Part shown: positions 52,513-62,647 of the stretch, in pieces
Layout: every line of letters starts with the position of its first letter
Position numbering within the stretch: position 1 is the stretch's first letter
Assembly (NCBI RefSeq): GCF_016894445.1
Contig: NZ_CP056775.1
Coordinates: 2,916,001 to 2,980,000 of the forward strand
Direction: 5' to 3'
DNA from: Dyadobacter sandarakinus
GTDB lineage: Bacteria > Bacteroidota > Bacteroidia > Cytophagales > Spirosomataceae
Length of the DNA: 64,000 nt
The notes under the pieces: model-generated
Database searches by the model: none
What the model was told of the DNA's origin: nothing
Seen by the model: only the letters and a program-made list of their open reading frames with translations
Translations under genes and position numbers: made by a program

Positions 52513-54528
52513 TTAGATATTTTTTCTTTGAATGCGGAAAGCATTTAAGATCGCCAGTAGCGCTACGCCAACATCAGCGAAAACAGCCTCCCACAAAGTT
52601 GCGATCCCGCCTGCACCTAAAAGCAGGACGATTGCCTTTACAGACATAGCAAGGATAATGTTTTGCCAAACAATAGAGCGCGTGATCTTACCAGCCCGGA
52701 TGGCAGAAACAATCCTGGATGGCTGATCATTCTGGATAACCACATCCGCTGTTTCAATAGTCGCATCAGATCCCAGCCCGCCCATGGCAATGCCCGCATC
52801 GGCAAGGGCGACAACGGGGGCATCATTGACTCCGTCCCCGACAAAGGCCAAGCGTTTGCCCGCATCTTTGAAGGCCTGTACTTTCTCAACCTTGCCTTCC
52901 GGCAACAAATCCCCATATGCTTCATCGATGCCCAGTTCTTTGGCCACTTTCTGGGCAACAGCATTCTTGTCGCCAGAAAGCATTACCGTCTTGATGCCCA
53001 AGGCATGCATATCCTTGATGGCCTGCGCGGCATCTTCCTTGATTTCATCGGCAATGGTGATGTAGCCAGAATATTTGCCGTCAACTGCTACAACGACGAT
53101 TGTCTCCTGAATCTGCTTGATATCATCAGGGTAAGAGATTGAGAATTTATCTAGTAATTTCAGATTACCGGCTAGCAGCTCCCTACCTGCAACCTTGCCC
53201 TTTAAGCCATGCCCAGCTATCTCTTCTACATCGGTAGGATCTTCCAATTTTTTACTTTGCTGGTACTCGATAACCGCCCTTGCCACCGGGTGCGTGGATA
53301 CATTCTCCAATGATGCGGTCAATCTTAGGAATTCTTCCTTGTCCATATCACTAACAACCTGCTGTACTTTGAATACCCCTTTGGTAAGTGTACCCGTCTT
53401 GTCCATGACAATGGTGTCCACCTTGGTCATCACATCCAGGAAATTGGAGCCTTTAAACAAAATTCCATTCCGGGAAGCCAGGCCGATGCCGCCAAAATAG
53501 CCCAGGGGAATAGAAATCGTCAGCGCGCATGGACAGGAAATAACCAGGAACACCATACCTCGGTAAAGCCATTGATTGAACACATAGTCATCTACAAAAA
53601 AGTAGGGAAGCACCGTAATGGCCAGCGCCAAAAAGAAAACAATTGGCGTATAAATTTTAGCAAACTTGCTGATAAAAAGCTGTGTCGGCGCTTTTCTGGC
53701 CGTAGCATCCTGCACCATTTCCAGTATCCTGGAAAGCTTCGAATCCTTAAAAGCAGTTGTCACTTTTAGTTCGATCGGCCTGTCCAGGTTGATCATCCCG
53801 GCTAGCACTGCGCTTCCCTTTTCTTTGGTATCCGGCTTGGACTCGCCCGTCAGCGCAGCAGTATTGAAACTGGCCGATTCCGTCAGCAATTCACTGTCAA
53901 GGGCAACTTTCTCACCTGGCTTGACCATGATGATATCGCCTATGGCAGCATCAGATGGGTTAATGACTTTATTGCCCTCGCTTCTCTTGACTGTCACCTT
54001 ATCGGGACGAACGTCCAGCAATGCTTTGATAGAACGTTTGGATCGGTTAACAGCCAGATCCTGAAAGAGCTCGCCCAGCTCGTAAAAGATCATCACAGCA
54101 ACGCCTTCGGCAAACTCGCCAATATAGAACGCCCCAAGCGTGGCAGTTGTCATCAAGGTGAATTCGTTGAAAAAATCTGCGCGCTTGACCCTTCTGAACG
54201 CAATTTGAATTGTTTTGTAGCCTGCCAGCACATAGGCAGCCACCATTAACCCAATCTCGACGGGCTTTGCCACCGGGATTTCGAGCACTTTGCTTACCAG
54301 CAAAAAACCAAGCAGGATTACAAGGCTCAGCCATAATGCCCAGCGGCTTTTAATCAGGCTCTCGCTACCCCCTTGACCGCTATGATCGTGCCCGTCGCCT
54401 TCACTGTGGTCGTGGTCATCATCATCTTCCCCTTCTGCATGATCATGGCCTTCGTGTTGTTGTTTTTTTGCTAATTCTGTATCAATTGGCTCCTGCTTTT
54501 CAGGCTCCTTGTTTTGGCTTTTTTCCAT
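52513..54528 (-). CDS. Zn/Cd/Pb-type P1B-ATPase
   Basis: 671 residues. The N-terminus is rich in His, Asp and Glu (HEGHDHAEGEDDDDHDHSEG) instead of an HMA domain. The membrane metal motif is CPC (SCPCALTISIPLG), with DKTGTLT and GDGVNDAPVVALADAGIAMG. The wording near CPC and the acidic/His tail fit the ZntA/CadA group rather than copper pumps. It exports Zn, Cd or Pb. It is the last gene of a four-gene minus-strand operon with an RND pump. Confidence 0.88.
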   Translation of the reverse strand: MEKSQNKEPEKQEPIDTELAKKQQHEGHDHAEGEDDDDHDHSEGDGHDHSGQGGSESLIKSRWALWLSLVILLGFLLVSKVLEIPVAKPVEIGLMVAAYVLAGYKTIQIAFRRVKRADFFNEFTLMTTATLGAFYIGEFAEGVAVMIFYELGELFQDLAVNRSKRSIKALLDVRPDKVTVKRSEGNKVINPSDAAIGDIIMVKPGEKVALDSELLTESASFNTAALTGESKPDTKEKGSAVLAGMINLDRPIELKVTTAFKDSKLSRILEMVQDATARKAPTQLFISKFAKIYTPIVFFLALAITVLPYFFVDDYVFNQWLYRGMVFLVISCPCALTISIPLGYFGGIGLASRNGILFKGSNFLDVMTKVDTIVMDKTGTLTKGVFKVQQVVSDMDKEEFLRLTASLENVSTHPVARAVIEYQQSKKLEDPTDVEEIAGHGLKGKVAGRELLAGNLKLLDKFSISYPDDIKQIQETIVVVAVDGKYSGYITIADEIKEDAAQAIKDMHALGIKTVMLSGDKNAVAQKVAKELGIDEAYGDLLPEGKVEKVQAFKDAGKRLAFVGDGVNDAPVVALADAGIAMGGLGSDATIETADVVIQNDQPSRIVSAIRAGKITRSIVWQNIILAMSVKAIVLLLGAGGIATLWEAVFADVGVALLAILNAFRIQRKNI

Positions 54529-54541
54529 GATATAGTCCCTT

Positions 54542-55162
54542 TTAGATTTCTACAATAAAGTTTAATATGGCCAGGCCAATGAGAGTCAGCCCGGTGATGA
54601 GCTGCTCGTAGTGTTCTAACCAGTGTATATTGATACTTTTAATCCCTTTGCTTCCCAGACTCACCATCAGCATCATACCTGACAGGGTCAGCACATTGTA
54701 GATCAACACAATTGTCAAAACCGCATACCATCCAATTGCCCCCGCGTTTAAGAAATAGGCATTGATCTCAAAACAGGGTGACAAGAACATCATCAGCATC
54801 AGTGACAGAAGTATCCTGCGGTGGCTGCCATATTTCAATAACTTTTCATCGATATGGCTATGTGCCTGTTGCCGGTAATGCTGCATGATAAACCAAGTTC
54901 CCAAGAGCAGTAAAAACAAGGGTACAATTTTGCTTGCAATAACGCTTTGGTTCTCTGAAAGCTGAAAGCCTGCAAAGCTGACCATCAAACCAAAGATGGT
55001 CGTACTTAATGTATGCGCCGCCCCGGCCAAAAAGGTCGTATTTAAAACCTGCCTTTTGTTCCACCCCATAGACCTGCCAATGGTCACAAAAGGGAGCCAA
55101 TGGCTGGGGATCAGCGCATGTATCAGGCTAAGTGCTATACTGCCAAGAATGATCTGGTTCAT
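54542..55162 (-). CDS. Membrane protein, NicO/UreH-like metal exporter
   Basis: 206 residues with six hydrophobic segments. The first, SLIHALIPSHWLPFVTIG, has a His in a conserved helix; a later helix with TFLAGAAHTLSTTIFGL carries another His. These features recall the NicO (RcnA) and UreH/HupE membrane families that move Ni/Co. It lies between the adaptor and the ATPase genes (gaps of 3 and 13 bp). The metal is not identified. Confidence 0.6.
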   Translation of the reverse strand: MNQIILGSIALSLIHALIPSHWLPFVTIGRSMGWNKRQVLNTTFLAGAAHTLSTTIFGLMVSFAGFQLSENQSVIASKIVPLFLLLLGTWFIMQHYRQQAHSHIDEKLLKYGSHRRILLSLMLMMFLSPCFEINAYFLNAGAIGWYAVLTIVLIYNVLTLSGMMLMVSLGSKGIKSINIHWLEHYEQLITGLTLIGLAILNFIVEI

Positions 55163-55165
55163 AGG

Positions 55166-56374
55166 TTAGTGGCCTCCTTCTTCTTCCTCAGAATTTTTAA
55201 GTGTTGACAGCAGCGCATAGGCTCCCTTAAGCACAATCTTCTGGCTCTCAAAGCCCTGCGGGGATTTGATCTGGGTATACCCGTTTTCTGATACGCCCTT
55301 GGTCACCTGGATCATTTCAAAAGTCGTTCCCTCAGATTCCTTGGAAGTACTATCAGTGCCAGCGGCTTCCGGGCGCTGTATGAAAACATAGGATGCACCT
55401 TCAAAATCAACAATGGCTTGATCAGGAAGGGCAAGCACTGGATTTGCTCCTATCTCAATCACTGCCTTCACAAAGTTTTGCGGCAACAAGCCTGGCTCGT
55501 CTTTTTCAAGGTGGCAATGCACACGCACGGTTCGGTCTTCATTGATTTTCTGGTTGATCAGGTAAACTTTTGCCAGGTACTCTTTGCCAGGGTTGTTACT
55601 AACCGTAAAGCGCACCAGCTGGCCCAACTTGATTTTAGGGATATCCTGCTCAAAAATGGAAAGCTCCACGTGCAAATGGTCGGTGTCAACGATTTCAAAC
55701 ATGACATCGGTCGGGTTTACATACTTACCAAGGTTCACATTCACAGTCGTGACAGATCCGCTAATAGGGGAATGTATTGTCGCGCTATTGACAATGGTGC
55801 CTTTCTGTAAAGTACTCAGGTTTATACCTGCCGTAACAAGCCTTTCTTTTAGGCCCGCCAGTCGTGCTTTCTGGGTCTTTACCTCCGATGTTGCTTGCTG
55901 CAATACTTTCTGAGCGTTGATATTTTCCTTGCTCAATTCCAGCTGACGGCTGTACTCTTGCTGCGCATATTCGAGTTTACTTTCCGTTTCCAAAAAGTCT
56001 TGCTGGATTTGAATAAAGTCAGGGTTTTCGATTGTGGCCAGCACCTGGCCTTTCCTGACGTGCATACCCTGTAACAGCTCAGTTTTTCTTACAAATCCGC
56101 CCAATGGTGCTGATATGCTCACAAGATTTTGGGGTGGGATATCGATCACACCATTAGCCGTGACAACAGCGCTCAAATTACGGGTGCTGGCTGTGCCCAG
56201 CTCAACACCTGCCGTCTCATACTGTGCTTTTGTGAGCTCGACCACATTGCCTTCGCCCTCATGGTGCTCTTCGTCCTGATGGGCTGTCTCTGCCTCCTGC
56301 TGCTTTTCCTCCTGTTTCTTACCACAGGCCCAAATCCCTGTCAGAAGAAACAAGACAATTAATATGTTTTTCAT
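55166..56374 (-). CDS. RND efflux periplasmic adaptor (CzcB/CusB type)
   Basis: 402 residues from the ATG at 56374; an upstream in-frame ATG would add 22 residues without a signal. Lipoprotein signal with LTGIWACGKK. Then a His/Glu-rich stretch (HQDEEHHEGEG), a barrel-sandwich (lipoyl-like) half GGFVRKTELLQGMHVRKGQVLATIENPD, an alpha-helical hairpin (about 140-190) and the second half with SPISGSVTTVNVNLGKYV. It links the RND pump to the outer membrane channel. The stop lies 3 bp before the next gene. Confidence 0.88.
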   Translation of the reverse strand: MKNILIVLFLLTGIWACGKKQEEKQQEAETAHQDEEHHEGEGNVVELTKAQYETAGVELGTASTRNLSAVVTANGVIDIPPQNLVSISAPLGGFVRKTELLQGMHVRKGQVLATIENPDFIQIQQDFLETESKLEYAQQEYSRQLELSKENINAQKVLQQATSEVKTQKARLAGLKERLVTAGINLSTLQKGTIVNSATIHSPISGSVTTVNVNLGKYVNPTDVMFEIVDTDHLHVELSIFEQDIPKIKLGQLVRFTVSNNPGKEYLAKVYLINQKINEDRTVRVHCHLEKDEPGLLPQNFVKAVIEIGANPVLALPDQAIVDFEGASYVFIQRPEAAGTDSTSKESEGTTFEMIQVTKGVSENGYTQIKSPQGFESQKIVLKGAYALLSTLKNSEEEEGGH

Positions 56375-56411
56375 TGTATGGATCATTGTAATGATTGATA
56401 ATTTAAAAGAG

Positions 56412-59400
56412 TCATTGCCGCCCAGCGAGCAGAAATTCAATTTCTATGACCGACTGGTTATAACTGTCAAGTAAGTCCAGGTAAGTAGACCTGATGTTTA
56501 AAGCCCTTGTGAGTGCCTGCGAGAATTCAACATAGCCAATTTCGCCTGCTTCATAAGCCTTTGTGGCATTGCTTGCAATGACACCGGCCAAAACCAGTGT
56601 TTTTTGCTCATATAAAGCCAGGCTCTGGCTCGCGCTCTGGTAGGTATGAACTGCCTGCTGAAAACTGCCTTGTAGCTGCAACCTGGCAAGATCCACTTGG
56701 TTCTGCGCCACCTTTTCATTGAGCTCCGAGGCTTTAATGCGTGCTCTGGAGGCACCGTTAAACACGGGGATTGACACGCCAAGCTGAAAACCCTGGAAAC
56801 GCTTTCCAGCCCCATAAAAAACTTCGGTCCCGTTGATATTTTGTCCCCCAATTAAAGACTGGTTGAAGTATCCTATGCTGAAATCAGGTAGCAGACTGGT
56901 ACGCGCAACGGCTGTTGCCTGTTTTTCGATGGCAACTTGTTGGCTTAGATACTGCAAATAGGGATTTAAACTAATACCCGATGTATCTGTCAGTATCTGA
57001 CCAAACTCACGTCTTGCCAGCGTGTCTGTCTTGGCTTCCACCAACCCCGTGCCATTGACAAGCGTCTGCAGTTGCCGTTGTAAGACTAACAAATTACCCC
57101 GGTTTCGAATAATCTGTGCCTGGATTTCCCCCTGCTCACTTTCGGCCACCGAATATTCAAGCTGGCTTGTTTCGCCGGTCTTGAAACGCAGAGCTGCGGC
57201 CTTGACAAACCGGTCTGCCCGCAGGCCCTCGGCAATCAGCAACTGTTGCTGCTGTTTGAAGCGTACCTGCTGATAATAATTGCTTTTGATTTGCCGGATT
57301 AACTCGGCCTTAGTCACTTCAAGCCTGGCTTGTACACCGTTGATCTGAGCGGACAATAGTGCCTTTCTTTTGTTGCCGACCTTCGGGTGGGGCAAACTTT
57401 GGGAAATATTGAACTGGTTATCAAACCTGTTGCTATTGTATTGCCCGCCCATCCAGGAAATATCCGTTTTTGCAATTTCGACAGAAGTACCAACCAATGA
57501 ACGTTGGTAATCGATTTGGTAAATACTCGCCTTTACTTCCAGGTTTTTGTCGGTTGCTTCTTTAATGGCTGTTTCCAGTGAAATTTTCCTGCTCGCAAGT
57601 GTGGAATCCTGTGCTTGGGCTGCTGGGGCGGAAAAGGTAAATGCCGCAAAAACAACCAGAAGTGCCCCGGTCTGTTTAATGGCAGCACCACCGAAACGCT
57701 TCTCGACGATCAGGTAGAGTACAGGAAGTACCAGCAGCGTCAAAAGTGTTGCCGACACGAGGCCCCCGATTACCACGGTCGCCAGTGGCCGTTGCACTTC
57801 CGCCCCTGAGCTGTTAGATAGGGCCATTGGTAAAAATCCAAGTGATGCCACCAGAGCAGTCATCAATACCGGGCGAAGACGGGTCTCAGTTCCTTGAAAA
57901 ATTACCTGCCTTAAGTCGGTCATTCCGTCTTTACGAAGAGAATTAAATTCTGCGATCAGCACAATGCCATTTAATACGGCCACGCCAAAAAGGGCGATAA
58001 AGCCGATGCCAGCTGAAATACTGAAAGGCATTCCCCGTAGTGAAAGGGCAATGATACCGCCAATTGCTGAAAGCGGGATCGCTGAAAGGATCAACAGGCT
58101 TTGGCGCAGCGAGTGAAATGTAAAATAGAGCAGGACAAAAATTAGCAACAGCGCGATCGGCACTGCAACACCCAAACGGGTGTTGGCCTCCTGCAAGTTT
58201 TGGAACTGGCCCCCGTAGGTGGTATAGTAACCCGTAGGCAGTTTAATTTGGTTATCAATTTTAGTTTGAAGCTCCTTTACTATGCTTTCTACATCCCTGC
58301 CACGGACATTGAATGCCACCGTTATCCGCCGTTTTGCATCCTCCCTTTGGATCTGGTTAGCGCCTGTTTTCATCTCTACGGTAGCAATCTGGCTCAGCGG
58401 GACTTGCTCTCCGTGCGGTGTAGTCACAAATAAGGCTTGCACATCTTCAAGGGCTTGCCTGTTTTCGCTTTTAAGCCTGACTACCAAATCATACCTCTTT
58501 TCACCTTCATAGACCAGGCCTGCACTGCTTCCAGCAAAGCCCGTATTAATGGTGCGGTTGGCATCTTCAATGCTGATGCCAAACTGCGACATACGGGCAC
58601 GGTCAAAATTAACCACGATTTGTGGCAGACCGCTTACTTCTTCCACATACAAATCTTCGGCACCTTCAACAGAAGCAACCAGTTTGCCTATCTTGGCTGC
58701 CTGCTGGGCCAGTACATCCAGGTCTTCTCCAAATATCTTGATCGCGACATCCTGTTTTACACCTGAGATCAGCTCATTGAACCGCATCTGGATAGGCTGT
58801 TGAAAACCAAATGTTACGCCTGGGATGGTCTGGGTAAGGGTGGCCTGCATTTTTTCTGCGAGCTCTTCCCTTCCTTTGGCTTTTGTCCACATGGATCTTT
58901 CTTTTAATATGACCATTACATCTGCGGCTTCTACCGGCATGGGGTCTGTGGGGATCTCCGAAGCACCGATCTTGCCAACCACTTCCACGACTTCATCTGG
59001 AAAATTCTTTCGCAGCACGCCAGCCGCCTTCTGGACGGCATCCACGGACTCAGATAGCGAACTACCCGTCAGCACTCGCATCTCGACAGCAAAATCACCT
59101 TCGTCGAGCTGTGGGATAAACTCGCCACCCATATTCAAAAACATCCATAGGCTGATACCAAAAAGTGTCAAAGCACTCGCGACCACAATCACCCTTCTAC
59201 GAAGTGCAAAGGCTAATGCAGGTAGGTAGAGCCGGTGAAAAAAGGCAATAATGCGGTCTGAAATATTGGGCTTATGCTCATTTTGCTTGCTTAAAAACAA
59301 AGCTGACACCATCGGCACGTAAGTCAATGAAAGAATGAAAGCGCCGAGTATGGCAAAACTTACGGTTTGCGCCATGGGCCGGAACATCTTTCCTTCAATG

Positions 59401-60803
59401 CCTACCAGGGCAAGGATCGGCAGGTAAACAATCAGGATAATAATTTCACCAAATGCAGCCGAGTTCCTGATCTTGGAAGCGGATTCATAGACCTCATTAT
59501 CCATTTCCTGCTGGGAAAGCCGGTGGGTATATTTCTTTCCCATGATGTGGTGCAGGGTGGCTTCAACAATGATAACGGCACCATCGACAATCAGGCCGAA
59601 ATCAATTGCGCCCAGGCTCATCAGGTTACCTGACACACCAAAAAGGTTCATCATACTGACCGCAAAAAGCATTGCCAGCGGGATTACCGAAGCAACTACA
59701 AGCCCGGCGCGAAGGTTACCTAGCAGCAGGATCAGCACGAAAATGACAATAAGAGCACCTTCGATCAGGTTTTTTGAAACGGTGCCAATGGCATTGTTGA
59801 CCAGTTTGGTGCGGTCCAGGAAAGGCTCGATGACTACGCCTTCCGGAAGCGATTTGCTGATCTGCTCTATCCTTTCCTTTACATTGCCGATTACCTTGGC
59901 AGCGTTTGCTCCTTTAAGCATCAATACCAGCCCGCCTACCACTTCGCCTTCATCGTTGCGGGTCATTGCGCCATACCGCACGGCGGTGCCGTACTGCACC
60001 GTTGCGATATCGCGGATCAGTATGGGAAGACCGTTTGAAGTTTCTTTGACCTGGATACTTTCAATGTCTTTCAGGTTTGTGATCAGTCCCTCGCTTCTGA
60101 TAAAATAGGCATTGGGCTTTTTGTCAATGTAAGCCCCGCCGGTATTTTGATTGTTGCGTTCAAGTGCCGAGAATATCTCAGCCATCGAGATCTGGGCACT
60201 TCTTAATTTGAAAGGGTCGATTGCTATCTCGTACTGCTTCAAAAAACCGCCAAAGCTGCTTACGTCTGCAATCCCTTCGGTGCCCAAAAGCTGCCTTCTG
60301 ACAATCCAGTCCTGGATGCTCCGCAGCTCCATAGGTGGGTACTTCTTCTCGTACCCTTTTTTGGTGTGCAGAACATACTGGTATATTTCGCCAAGACCGG
60401 TTGTTACCGGCGCAAGCTCGGGCGATCCGGCGCCTGGCGGTATCTGCTCCACAGCACTTTGCAGGCGCTCTGAGACCTGCTGCCGCGCCCAATAAACATC
60501 AATATTATCTTTGAAAACGATGGTTACGACTGACAGTCCAAACCTTGAAATTGAGCGAATTTCCTCCGTGCTCGGGATGGTGGCCATGGCCGTCTCAACA
60601 GGAAACGTAACTAAACGTTCTACTTCCTGCGCGGCCAGGGAAGGGCTGCTTGTAATGATTTGTACCTGGTTATTGGTAATATCCGGCACTGCATCAATGG
60701 GCAGCTGAGTCAGCGAATAAATGCCCCAGGCGATAAGTGCCAGGGTAAATATGCAGATAACAAGCTTATTATGAATTGAAAAATGAATGACCTTATCTAA
60801 CAT
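56412..60803 (-). CDS. CusA/CzcA-family RND pump fused to a TolC-type channel
   Basis: 1463 residues. Residues 1-1040 are a full heavy-metal RND pump: 12 membrane helices, DFGLIVDGAVIIVEA in helix 4 (the proton-relay Asp), and two periplasmic porter loops. At about 1043-1064 is a hydrophobic run ending AAQAQD that looks like a signal peptide. Residues 1065-1463 are an outer membrane factor (CzcC/TolC-like) with two coiled-coil repeats. Separate genes in proteobacteria are one gene here. Either the joint is cleaved or the chain spans both membranes. Substrate: divalent (Zn/Cd/Co) or Cu/Ag; the nearby CPC ATPase favours divalent. Confidence 0.9.
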   Translation of the reverse strand: MLDKVIHFSIHNKLVICIFTLALIAWGIYSLTQLPIDAVPDITNNQVQIITSSPSLAAQEVERLVTFPVETAMATIPSTEEIRSISRFGLSVVTIVFKDNIDVYWARQQVSERLQSAVEQIPPGAGSPELAPVTTGLGEIYQYVLHTKKGYEKKYPPMELRSIQDWIVRRQLLGTEGIADVSSFGGFLKQYEIAIDPFKLRSAQISMAEIFSALERNNQNTGGAYIDKKPNAYFIRSEGLITNLKDIESIQVKETSNGLPILIRDIATVQYGTAVRYGAMTRNDEGEVVGGLVLMLKGANAAKVIGNVKERIEQISKSLPEGVVIEPFLDRTKLVNNAIGTVSKNLIEGALIVIFVLILLLGNLRAGLVVASVIPLAMLFAVSMMNLFGVSGNLMSLGAIDFGLIVDGAVIIVEATLHHIMGKKYTHRLSQQEMDNEVYESASKIRNSAAFGEIIILIVYLPILALVGIEGKMFRPMAQTVSFAILGAFILSLTYVPMVSALFLSKQNEHKPNISDRIIAFFHRLYLPALAFALRRRVIVVASALTLFGISLWMFLNMGGEFIPQLDEGDFAVEMRVLTGSSLSESVDAVQKAAGVLRKNFPDEVVEVVGKIGASEIPTDPMPVEAADVMVILKERSMWTKAKGREELAEKMQATLTQTIPGVTFGFQQPIQMRFNELISGVKQDVAIKIFGEDLDVLAQQAAKIGKLVASVEGAEDLYVEEVSGLPQIVVNFDRARMSQFGISIEDANRTINTGFAGSSAGLVYEGEKRYDLVVRLKSENRQALEDVQALFVTTPHGEQVPLSQIATVEMKTGANQIQREDAKRRITVAFNVRGRDVESIVKELQTKIDNQIKLPTGYYTTYGGQFQNLQEANTRLGVAVPIALLLIFVLLYFTFHSLRQSLLILSAIPLSAIGGIIALSLRGMPFSISAGIGFIALFGVAVLNGIVLIAEFNSLRKDGMTDLRQVIFQGTETRLRPVLMTALVASLGFLPMALSNSSGAEVQRPLATVVIGGLVSATLLTLLVLPVLYLIVEKRFGGAAIKQTGALLVVFAAFTFSAPAAQAQDSTLASRKISLETAIKEATDKNLEVKASIYQIDYQRSLVGTSVEIAKTDISWMGGQYNSNRFDNQFNISQSLPHPKVGNKRKALLSAQINGVQARLEVTKAELIRQIKSNYYQQVRFKQQQQLLIAEGLRADRFVKAAALRFKTGETSQLEYSVAESEQGEIQAQIIRNRGNLLVLQRQLQTLVNGTGLVEAKTDTLARREFGQILTDTSGISLNPYLQYLSQQVAIEKQATAVARTSLLPDFSIGYFNQSLIGGQNINGTEVFYGAGKRFQGFQLGVSIPVFNGASRARIKASELNEKVAQNQVDLARLQLQGSFQQAVHTYQSASQSLALYEQKTLVLAGVIASNATKAYEAGEIGYVEFSQALTRALNIRSTYLDLLDSYNQSVIEIEFLLAGRQ

Positions 60804-60889
60804 CTGGACTTAGAATTAGTGTAGAATGAGCCTATAACCGTGACTTTAAAAGACACAGCAACAAGGCAAACCATAAATAATGGGTTACA

Positions 60890-61210
60890 CTAAATCCTGG
60901 GAGGTTGCCAGATCGATTTCATCTCACCGCCATCATTGCGAGCGGCGTAGGTAAAATCCGGGTCACTAAAAAAAGCAGTAGATGCTACTTCCGGCAAAGA
61001 CATAACCGGATCTTGGAGCGTTATGCCAGCACAGCATGCACAAATACAAAATGGGGAGCAAAGGTCAACAATGCCCTGATCCTGATGATCGGCATTGGTA
61101 TTGAGGGTAGTCGTAGTTTGCTCATATGAGACACGCAATACTTCGTCCTGGCATGGAATGCAGGAAAGTACTACCGTGTAAAAAGCTAATATGTAAAGAG
61201 CTAATCTCAT
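60890..61210 (-). CDS. Small exported Cys-rich protein (DUF6660-like)
   Basis: 106 residues. Signal peptide (MRLALYILAFYTVVLSCIPC), a Cys cluster (CSPFCICACCAG) and the conserved end KSIWQPPRI. It is the third small protein of this type in the window. It lies upstream of the RND-fusion gene on the same strand, 86 bp apart, and could be the first gene of that operon. Likely binds metal outside the cytoplasm (inference). Confidence 0.68.
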   Translation of the reverse strand: MRLALYILAFYTVVLSCIPCQDEVLRVSYEQTTTTLNTNADHQDQGIVDLCSPFCICACCAGITLQDPVMSLPEVASTAFFSDPDFTYAARNDGGEMKSIWQPPRI

Positions 61211-61718
61211 AATACTGCAAAATTAGCTCAATTAAAAGTGCAACAGGTAGGCAAAAACAAAATAAGATTCGAGCGATCTTTGTAAGTCTAGCACCCTACC
61301 ACCTATAATAATAGGGCGAATTTCTACTGCTGAGTCACATGAGAAGCAAAAAGGTAATCCCAAACTCACTTAATCGTAATAAACCGGCGAAGTCTCCATA
61401 CCGCTCATTTATGAAAGTTTCAAAATCATCCAGACCATCGGTTTTGATGATGATCCTTTACGGCATAGTAGGTTCTTTGCTTTTAGCTGCGATCATTTTG
61501 AGAATAAGGCATTACTTTATTGCTCATTGAGAACCAACACTCTCATGAAATGTCAAACACTGCTGTGGCAGCTGTTACAGGACTTTGAAAAACGGCGGAT
61601 CAATTTACATGCACACAGATGTAAGCTGGCTCTCCGAAGGTGACTGAGCGATCGGGTATGCCATCAATGATTTTTGAAATTTTGTATCTTACCAAAATTT
61701 CAAAATCCCCACACACGA
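61211..61718 (+). other. Intergenic; holds one doubtful small frame
   Basis: A 63-codon frame (61339-61530) would encode a basic N-terminus and one membrane helix near the end (SVLMMILYGIVGSLLLAAIIL). It has an ATG but no clear ribosome site; I give it low weight. The rest shows no gene or repeat. Confidence 0.3.
61339..61530 (+). CDS. Possible small single-helix membrane protein
   Basis: 63 residues, basic N-terminus (many Lys/Arg/Ser), then a C-terminal membrane helix (residues about 36-54). Not recognised; could be a chance frame. It stands alone between a metal efflux operon and the MNT-HEPN gene. Confidence 0.25.
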   Translation: MRSKKVIPNSLNRNKPAKSPYRSFMKVSKSSRPSVLMMILYGIVGSLLLAAIILRIRHYFIAH

Positions 61719-62603
61719 ATGAAGACCTCCCTCTTTCATCTACCACAAAACAAACAAGACCAGTTAAGAGCGCTAACCCAAATTGTACTCGACAAAGTCG
61801 CGGCTGAAATGATCATTCTATTCGGCAGCTATGCCCGTGGTGACTGGGTCGAGGATTATCAGGAGAAATACGAGTATGTAAGCGACTTCGACATTCTGAT
61901 TGTCACCAAAGACAAAAATTCAGCGAAGCAAGTCAAGAAATCGCGGGAGCTGGAAGAGGAACTGATGGCCAATGAAGAAATCACGAGAACGAGCATCATA
62001 TATCACAGCATTGGTTTTGTAAACGACAAGATCGAGCGGAATTACTACTTCTTTGTCGATATTCTGAAAGAAGGTGTCATGCTTTTCGATTCTGGAAAAT
62101 TCACCTTATCTGAGCCAAAAGATCTTAATCCGACTCAACGAGTTGAAAAATCGACTGAGGAATTTGAGCATTGGTTCAAATCTGCTTTACACTTTTTAGA
62201 AGCTTACGAGATTTTCGTTACAAAGGGTGAGACTGATGTAGACTATTATAAAATCTCAGCATTTCAACTTCATCAAGCCACTGAAAGATTTTATGCAGCG
62301 ATTTTGCTCGTCTTCACCGACTACAAGCCAAGAATCCATGACATTGAGATACTGGGAAATCAGGTCGTTAAGCAACACGCCGAGCTCGCGAGTGTCTTTC
62401 CAATGTATACCGAGGAGGAGAAGCGGCTGTTTTTGCTTCTCAAAAAGGCGTATATAGATGCGAGGTATAACCGGAATTACAAGATTGAGAAGTCGGAGTT
62501 GGAGTTTTTGGGGAGTCGGGTGGCTTTGTTGAGAGATTTGACGGAGCGGATTTGTCGAGAGCGGATTCGGCTTCTTGGTCCCGAGTTTTACCCAAAATCT
62601 TAA
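61719..62603 (+). CDS. MNT nucleotidyltransferase-HEPN fusion protein
   Basis: 294 residues from the ATG at 61719. The N-terminal nucleotidyltransferase has GSYARGDW followed by SDFDILIV (GSx10-14DxD, two metal Asp). The C-terminal half (about 165-290) is a HEPN domain of the nucleotide-binding type (YKISAFQLHQATERFYAAILL ... KKAYIDARYNRNYKI) without a clear Rx4H. Separate MNT and HEPN genes form toxin-antitoxin pairs in which the MNT adenylylates HEPN; here they are fused. It is followed by two proteins with possible HEPN motifs. Confidence 0.82.
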   Translation: MKTSLFHLPQNKQDQLRALTQIVLDKVAAEMIILFGSYARGDWVEDYQEKYEYVSDFDILIVTKDKNSAKQVKKSRELEEELMANEEITRTSIIYHSIGFVNDKIERNYYFFVDILKEGVMLFDSGKFTLSEPKDLNPTQRVEKSTEEFEHWFKSALHFLEAYEIFVTKGETDVDYYKISAFQLHQATERFYAAILLVFTDYKPRIHDIEILGNQVVKQHAELASVFPMYTEEEKRLFLLLKKAYIDARYNRNYKIEKSELEFLGSRVALLRDLTERICRERIRLLGPEFYPKS

Positions 62604-62647
62604 TTTGGGAGTAATAGCTTTAATAAACCTCAAATTTATTCAATTTA

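Noticed and set aside
61719..62603. Simple aminoglycoside nucleotidyltransferase
   Set aside because: The C-terminal HEPN half and the lack of other resistance genes fit an MNT-HEPN protein better.
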